In this document: positions 45,294 to 49,723 of the stretch, piece after piece | Layout of the letters: every line of letters begins with the position of its first letter | How positions within the stretch are numbered: position 1 is the stretch's first letter | DNA from: an uncultured Rivibacter sp. | GTDB lineage: Bacteria; Pseudomonadota; Gammaproteobacteria; Burkholderiales; Burkholderiaceae | DNA length: 49,723 nt | Assembly: GCA_946480925.1 (NCBI GenBank) | Contig: CAMLLU010000041.1 | Span: 1 to 49,723, forward strand | Direction of reading: 5' to 3' | Program-made: the position numbers and the translations under genes | Notes under the pieces: generated by a model | The model's database searches: none | What the model saw: only the letters and a program-made list of their open reading frames with translations | Told to the model about the DNA's origin: nothing

Positions 45294-45922
45294 CAGCGCA
45301 GCCCTCCAGGGCCGCTGTCGGGCGGCAAGTGCGCATCACCGCGCCCGCCCGACACCGCCTTGGCACGCCGCTCGCGAATGATGATGAATTCGGCAAACGC
45401 GCCCAGGTCCTTGTGCACCGTGGTGCCCGGCACCTGCTGCAGCAGCTGCGCCAGCTGCACGTCGCTCATGCGGGCAGCCTTGCCTGTGCGCACGAAGTGC
45501 GTTTCGCACCCCACCGCCGCACCAGCCTGCACGTCGCGCAGCGAGTCGCCTACGGTGGGCACATCCTTCAGGTCCACGCCGTAGCGCTCGGAGATCTGCT
45601 CGTACAAGCCGGGCAGCGGCTTGCGGCAGCTGCATTGGGCATCGGGCTCGTGGGGGCAGAAGAACACTGCGTCGACCCTGCCACCGTGGTGCGCCAGCAT
45701 CTGGTTCATCTTGGCGTGCATCGCGTTGAGCGCGGCCATGTCGAACAGCCCACGGCCGATGCCCGACTGGTTGGTGGCCAGCACGATGTGCCAGCCCGCA
45801 TGGTTGAGCCGTGCGACCGCCTCCAGCGCGCCGGGCAGCGGCACCCACTCGTCAGGCGACTTCACGTAGTCGTCGCGGTCCTCGTTGAGGGTGCCGTCGC
45901 GGTCGAGGATGATGAGCTTCAT
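45293..45922 (-). CDS. gmhB: D-glycero-beta-D-manno-heptose-1,7-bisphosphate 7-phosphatase
   Basis: HAD-superfamily phosphatase of lipopolysaccharide heptose synthesis, 209 residues. The nucleophile motif is DRDGTLNED (about 6-14), with motif II in LATNQSGIGRG, a zinc-binding loop CPHEPDAQCSCRKP (about 98-111) that defines GmhB, and VGDSLRDVQAG. The ATG at 45922 matches the usual family start; an ATG at 45946 that overlaps the glyS stop (TGATG) is also possible and would add eight residues. Confidence 0.92.
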   Translation of the reverse strand: MKLIILDRDGTLNEDRDDYVKSPDEWVPLPGALEAVARLNHAGWHIVLATNQSGIGRGLFDMAALNAMHAKMNQMLAHHGGRVDAVFFCPHEPDAQCSCRKPLPGLYEQISERYGVDLKDVPTVGDSLRDVQAGAAVGCETHFVRTGKAARMSDVQLAQLLQQVPGTTVHKDLGAFAEFIIIRERRAKAVSGGRGDAHLPPDSGPGGLR

Positions 45923-45945
45923 GGCGGCGTGTCCGCTGCTGCGCA

Positions 45946-48102
45946 TCAAGCGGCCAGGCGCGACAAGTCGGCCACGCGGTTCATCGCCGCATGCAGCGTG
46001 GCCAGCAAGCCCAGCCGGTTGGCGCGCAGCGCCGGGTCGTCGGCGTTGACCATCACCTTGTCGAAGAAGGTGTCCACCGGCTGCTTGAGTACAGCCAATG
46101 CCTGCAACGACGCGGTGTAGTCGCCTCTTTCGAATGCGACGTCGGCTTGCGGCTTCACCTGCAGCAGCGCTTCGCTGAGCGCTGCTTCCGCAGGCTCGCT
46201 CAGCAACGCGGCGTTCACTTGTGCCTCCACGGCGCCCTCGGCCTTCTTCAGGATGTTGCCGACGCGCTTGTTGGCCGCCGCCAGCGATGCAGCCTCCGGC
46301 AACGCGGCAAAGGTGCGCACCGCGGCCAGGCGCTTTGGCACGTCGCCGAGGCGGCTCGGCGCCAGCGCGAGCACCGCATCCACCTCCTGCGCGCTGTAGC
46401 CTTGTTCGCGCAGCGAAACGGCCAGGCGGTCGCTGAAGAAAGCCAGAAGCGTCGTCTTCGTGTCCGGCTGCAGGGTCACCGTCGATGCAGGGAATGCGGC
46501 GATGGCCGCCTCGATGAGCTCGGGCAGGTCCAACGGCAGGTTCTTCTCGGAAAGGATGCGGATCACGCCGAGCGCGTGACGGCGCAGCGCGAACGGGTCC
46601 TTGTCACCGGTGGGGAGCTGCCCGATGCCGAACAGGCCCACCAGGGTCTCGAGCTTGTCGGCCAGCGCAACCACCGTGCCGCTGTGGTTGCGCGGCAGGC
46701 TGTCGCCGGCGAAACGCGGCTTGTAGTGGTCTTCGATGGCGATCGCGACGCCGTCGCGCAGGCCTTCGGCGCGGGCGTAGTAGCCGCCCATGATGCCCTG
46801 CAGCTCGGGGAACTCGCCGACCATGTCGGTCAGCAGGTCGGTCTTGGCCAGCCGCGCAGCCTGCTGCACCTTGGAGTCGAGCACGTCGAACTCGTCCTTG
46901 GCCTCCACGGTGTAGGGCACCGTGGCCATGCGCAGCAGGTTGACCACTGCGTGCCCGATGGCGCGCACGCGCTCGGCGCGTTCGCCCTGGGTGCCGAGCT
47001 TGCCGTGGTAGACCACCTTGTCGAGCCCCGGCACGCGCGACTCCAGCGTCTTCTTGCGGTCCTGGTCGAAGAAGAACTTGGCGTCGGCCAGGCGCGGCCG
47101 CACCACCCGCTCGTTGCCGCCGACCACCGCGCTCGCGTCGGCCGGCCGGATGTTGCTCACGATCAGGAACTTGTTGGTCAGCTTGCCGGCGGCGTCGAGC
47201 AGCGGGAAGTACTTCTGGTTGGCCTTCATCGTGAGGATGAGGCACTCCTGCGGCACGTCGAGGAAGGCCTGCTCGAACTGGCCGACCAGCACGTTGGGCC
47301 GCTCGACCAGTGCGGCCACTTCATCGAGCAGCGCGTCGTCTTCGATCGGCGTGCCACCGGCTTTTTCTGCTGCGGCCTTGAGCTGGCGCGCGATCTCGTT
47401 GCGACGCGCCTCGAAGCTCGCGATCACGGCGCCTTCGGCTTCGAGCTGGGTGGCATAGCCGTCGGCATCGCGCAGCGAAATGCGTTCGACTTCAGCCTCG
47501 AAACGATGGCCTTGCGTTTCGCGGCCGCTGTTCAGGCCCAGCGCATAGACACGCACGATGTCGGCGCCATGCAGCGCCACCAAGCCGTGCGCCGGCCGCA
47601 CGAAGTTCACGCTGGTCCAGCCGTCTTCGAGCTGGTAGCCCATCACCTTGGGAATCGGCAGCTTGGCCAGCGCCTCGTCGAGCGCCTTCTGCAGCCCTTC
47701 GTCGAGCGTGGCGCCCGGGATCACGCTGTCGAAGAACAGCGCTTCGGCCTTGCCGTCCATCTGGCGCTTGAGCGAGGGCACGGCCTCGGGGCCGGCGCCC
47801 AGCGCCGAGAGCTTTTTCAGCAACGCCTGCGTGGCGTGACCTTGCGCATCGAGGCCCACGCTCACGGGCATGAGTTTTTGCGACACCGGCTTGTCGGCAG
47901 CCTTGCCTGCCACGCCGGTCACGTGCGCGGCCAGCCGCCGCGGCGATGCAAACGGCGTGACTTTGGCGTTGGCGTCGGCCAAGCCTTGTGCCTTCAACGA
48001 ATCAGCCAAGGTACCGGCGAACGCCTCGCCCAGCTTCTTCAGTGCCTTGGGCGGCAGCTCCTCGACAAACAGCTCCACCAGCAGGTTCTTGGTCGTGGTC
48101 AT
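45946..48102 (-). CDS. glyS: Glycyl-tRNA synthetase beta subunit
   Basis: Beta subunit of the bacterial heterotetrameric glycyl-tRNA synthetase, 718 residues, the expected size. It begins LLVELFVEELPPKALKKL, a hallmark of GlyS, and contains the HD-like region and C-terminal anticodon-binding domain (about 590-700). The ATG at 48102 is two bases after the glyQ stop. Essential gene; forms the operon lnt, glyQ, glyS, gmhB, plsC. Confidence 0.96.
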   Translation of the reverse strand: MTTTKNLLVELFVEELPPKALKKLGEAFAGTLADSLKAQGLADANAKVTPFASPRRLAAHVTGVAGKAADKPVSQKLMPVSVGLDAQGHATQALLKKLSALGAGPEAVPSLKRQMDGKAEALFFDSVIPGATLDEGLQKALDEALAKLPIPKVMGYQLEDGWTSVNFVRPAHGLVALHGADIVRVYALGLNSGRETQGHRFEAEVERISLRDADGYATQLEAEGAVIASFEARRNEIARQLKAAAEKAGGTPIEDDALLDEVAALVERPNVLVGQFEQAFLDVPQECLILTMKANQKYFPLLDAAGKLTNKFLIVSNIRPADASAVVGGNERVVRPRLADAKFFFDQDRKKTLESRVPGLDKVVYHGKLGTQGERAERVRAIGHAVVNLLRMATVPYTVEAKDEFDVLDSKVQQAARLAKTDLLTDMVGEFPELQGIMGGYYARAEGLRDGVAIAIEDHYKPRFAGDSLPRNHSGTVVALADKLETLVGLFGIGQLPTGDKDPFALRRHALGVIRILSEKNLPLDLPELIEAAIAAFPASTVTLQPDTKTTLLAFFSDRLAVSLREQGYSAQEVDAVLALAPSRLGDVPKRLAAVRTFAALPEAASLAAANKRVGNILKKAEGAVEAQVNAALLSEPAEAALSEALLQVKPQADVAFERGDYTASLQALAVLKQPVDTFFDKVMVNADDPALRANRLGLLATLHAAMNRVADLSRLAA

Positions 48103-48104
48103 CT

Positions 48105-49031
48105 TCAAGCCGCCTTCTCTTTTTTCTTCTCGATCTGCGCGATCACTTCGTCGGCCCAGGCCTTGGGTGCCATCGGAAAACCCAGGCGTGCACGGCTGTC
48201 GACATAGCTTTGCGCCACGCTGCGCGCCAGGTTACGGATGCGGCCGATGTAGGCGGCGCGCTCGGTCACGCTGATGGCGCCGCGCGCATCGAGCAGGTTG
48301 AACGTGTGGCCGGCCTTGAGCACCTGTTCGTAGGCCGGCAACGCGAGCTGCTGCTGCATCAGGTATTGCGCCTGTTTCTCATGCGAGCCGAAGGCGCCGA
48401 GCAGGAACTCGACGTCGCTGTGCTCGAAGTTGTAGGTCGACTGCTCGACCTCGTTCTGCTTGTAGACGTCGCCATAACTGAGACCCTCGGTCCACTTCAG
48501 GTCGTAGACGTTGTCCACGCCCTGCAGGTACATCGCCAGGCGCTCCAGGCCGTAGGTGATCTCGCCGGTGATGGGCTTGCACTCGATGCCGCCCACCTGC
48601 TGGAAGTAGGTGAACTGCGTGACTTCCATGCCGTTGAGCCAGACCTCCCAACCCAGGCCCCAGCAGCCCAGCGTCGGGTTCTCCCAGTCGTCTTCGACGA
48701 AGCGGATGTCGTTCTTCTTCAGGTCGAAGCCCAGCGCCTGCAAGGAGCCGAGATACAGCTCGAGGATGTTGGCCGGCGCGGGCTTGAGCACCACCTGGTA
48801 CTGGTAGTAATGCTGCAGGCGGTTCGGGTTCTCGCCGTAGCGGCCGTCCTTGGGGCGGCGGCTGGGCTGCACGTAGGCGGCCTTCCAGGGCTCGGGGCCC
48901 AGCGCGCGCAGGAAGGTGGCGGTGTGGCTGGTGCCGGCGCCGACCTCCATGTCATAGGGTTGCAGCAGCGCGCAACCCTGGGTGTCCCAGTACTGTTGCA
49001 GGCGCAGGATGATTTGCTGGAAGGTCAGCAT
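48105..49031 (-). CDS. glyQ: Glycyl-tRNA synthetase alpha subunit
   Basis: Catalytic class-II alpha subunit, 308 residues, normal length. It begins [20 protein letters not shown] and includes the motif-2 region [20 protein letters not shown] (about 52-71) and the [15 protein letters not shown] motif-3 segment. Activates glycine and charges tRNA(Gly) together with GlyS. The ATG at 49031 is the conserved start. No T-box leader is seen upstream. Confidence 0.97.
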   Translation of the reverse strand: MLTFQQIILRLQQYWDTQGCALLQPYDMEVGAGTSHTATFLRALGPEPWKAAYVQPSRRPKDGRYGENPNRLQHYYQYQVVLKPAPANILELYLGSLQALGFDLKKNDIRFVEDDWENPTLGCWGLGWEVWLNGMEVTQFTYFQQVGGIECKPITGEITYGLERLAMYLQGVDNVYDLKWTEGLSYGDVYKQNEVEQSTYNFEHSDVEFLLGAFGSHEKQAQYLMQQQLALPAYEQVLKAGHTFNLLDARGAISVTERAAYIGRIRNLARSVAQSYVDSRARLGFPMAPKAWADEVIAQIEKKKEKAA

Positions 49032-49086
49032 CTGGTGTGCTTGTGGTGAGAACAAGCCCACCGGGCGGCGGGCTAAGTGCTTGATT

Positions 49087-49723
49087 TTAGGGGCCGGGCG
49101 GCACGCGGCGACCGGCCCACCAGGCCCAGGCCACCACCACCAGCGCCAAGATGAACAACGGCCACAACGCCAGCCGGCCGGCCCACCATGCATAGGGCGT
49201 CACGCCGCTGGCGCCCTGAACTTCGGCTTCGAGCACGTCGCGTGTGTAGGGAGGCACGGCATACGTCACGCGGCCGAAGCGGTCGATCACCACGGTGGCG
49301 CCGGTGTTGGTGGCACGGATCATCGGAACCTGGAATTCCAGCGCGCGCAGCCGCGATATCTGCAGGTGCTGGTCCACTGCCACGGATTCGCCGAACCACG
49401 CGATGTTGCTGAGGTTGGCAAAGATCGTGGGGGCACGGGCCGCATCGACGAACCGGGCGGCCAGCTCCTCGCCGAACAGGTCTTCGTAGCAGATGTTGGG
49501 CGCCACGCGCTCGCCCTTCACGCCGAACGAAGGCTGGTTCAGCGCGCCGCGGTTGAAGTCGCCCAGCGGCATCTGCATCAGGTCGACGAACCAGCGGAAG
49601 CCGAGCGGGATGAATTCGCCGAACGGCACCAGGTGGTGCTTGTCGTAGCGGTACACCTCTGTGGGCGAGGCGTTGTCGCGCGACAGGCCCACCGCCGAAT
49701 TCGTGTAACCCGCCTCGAAGCTG
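49087..49723 (-). CDS. lnt: Apolipoprotein N-acyltransferase, C-terminal part
   Basis: The last 211 residues of Lnt; the N-terminal membrane part lies beyond the right edge. The nitrilase-like domain shows the catalytic lysine in [12 protein letters not shown] and the catalytic cysteine in [29 protein letters not shown] and a final membrane helix ([20 protein letters not shown]) follow. It N-acylates lipoproteins in the inner membrane, such as the lipoproteins of this window. It lies 55 bases upstream of glyQ. Confidence 0.95.
   Translation of the reverse strand, partial: SFEAGYTNSAVGLSRDNASPTEVYRYDKHHLVPFGEFIPLGFRWFVDLMQMPLGDFNRGALNQPSFGVKGERVAPNICYEDLFGEELAARFVDAARAPTIFANLSNIAWFGESVAVDQHLQISRLRALEFQVPMIRATNTGATVVIDRFGRVTYAVPPYTRDVLEAEVQGASGVTPYAWWAGRLALWPLFILALVVVAWAWWAGRRVPPGP

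Noticed and set aside
45991..48207. Plus-strand frame of 738 codons across glyS
   Set aside because: Antisense to the essential glyS gene; no family features.
49032..49086. T-box or other riboswitch before glyQ
   Set aside because: The spacer is only 55 bases and lacks the T-box sequence; T-boxes are also rare in this group.

Overview
The window is high-GC DNA packed with genes, almost all on the minus strand, and reads as a chromosomal segment of a betaproteobacterium of the order Burkholderiales (Rubrivivax/Leptothrix/Rhizobacter-like or Comamonadaceae-like). The basis is the style of the proteins, a MerR (LiuR-type) regulated leucine degradation pathway, PHB-degrading enzymes, HAAT and TRAP transporters, and short intergenic repeats of a kind common in this order. 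No tRNA, rRNA, transposase, phage or CRISPR feature was seen. No gene-free stretch exceeds 300 bases.

Region 1 (1-10.9 kb) looks like one polyhydroxybutyrate (PHB) scavenging locus. A PAS-AAA+-Fis sigma54 activator (9377-10897) is followed by three 15-bp palindromes spaced exactly 22 bp apart (9324-9382), a near-consensus -24/-12 promoter (9209-9224), and an operon. The operon encodes a periplasmic HAAT-type binding protein, a secreted type-2 PHB depolymerase, two ABC ATPases and two membrane permeases, then a 3-hydroxybutyrate-oligomer hydrolase lipoprotein. The depolymerase gene overlaps the first ATPase gene, so it is embedded in the transporter operon. The inferred logic is to depolymerise outside, bind and import the products, hydrolyse oligomers, and switch the set on through a sigma54 regulator. 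This is the best candidate for a little-described system.

Region 2 (10.9-15.2 kb) has a secreted S9 peptidase of visibly lower GC, a 50-residue membrane peptide and an MHS-family symporter. Region 3 (15.2-24.7 kb) holds leucine degradation genes. liuE (HMG-CoA lyase) sits in a tight ATGA-overlapping chain with YbaK, DUF1289 and DsbA-like genes. liuB, liuC, a DUF4126 gene and liuD follow each other and are divergent from an AraC-type regulator. This region carries several repeat-derived oddities: a duplicated 5' end of liuD, an in-frame 20-residue insertion in LiuD, and a short coupling ORF before liuC.

Region 4 (24.7-31.8 kb) has a secreted two-module cysteine protein, a small lipoprotein, DinB and DsbA-like genes, a complete TRAP transporter and an orphan DUF4325 protein. 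Region 5 (31.8-43.5 kb) has an acyl-CoA dehydrogenase, an unknown membrane-anchored protein, an NTF2-like protein, an SDR, a thiolase, AceK, beta-carbonic anhydrase, and the isovaleryl-CoA dehydrogenase/thioesterase pair under LiuR, with a divergent metallo-beta-lactamase-fold hydrolase and a DUF4410-like lipoprotein. Region 6 (43.5 kb to the end) is conserved housekeeping: a YgjP-like metallopeptidase, PlsC, GmhB, GlyS, GlyQ and the C-terminal part of Lnt.

Together the genes describe acyl-CoA-centred metabolism: PHB and leucine both end in acetoacetate/acetyl-CoA, thiolase connects the pools, and AceK adjusts the glyoxylate branch needed to grow on acetyl-CoA.
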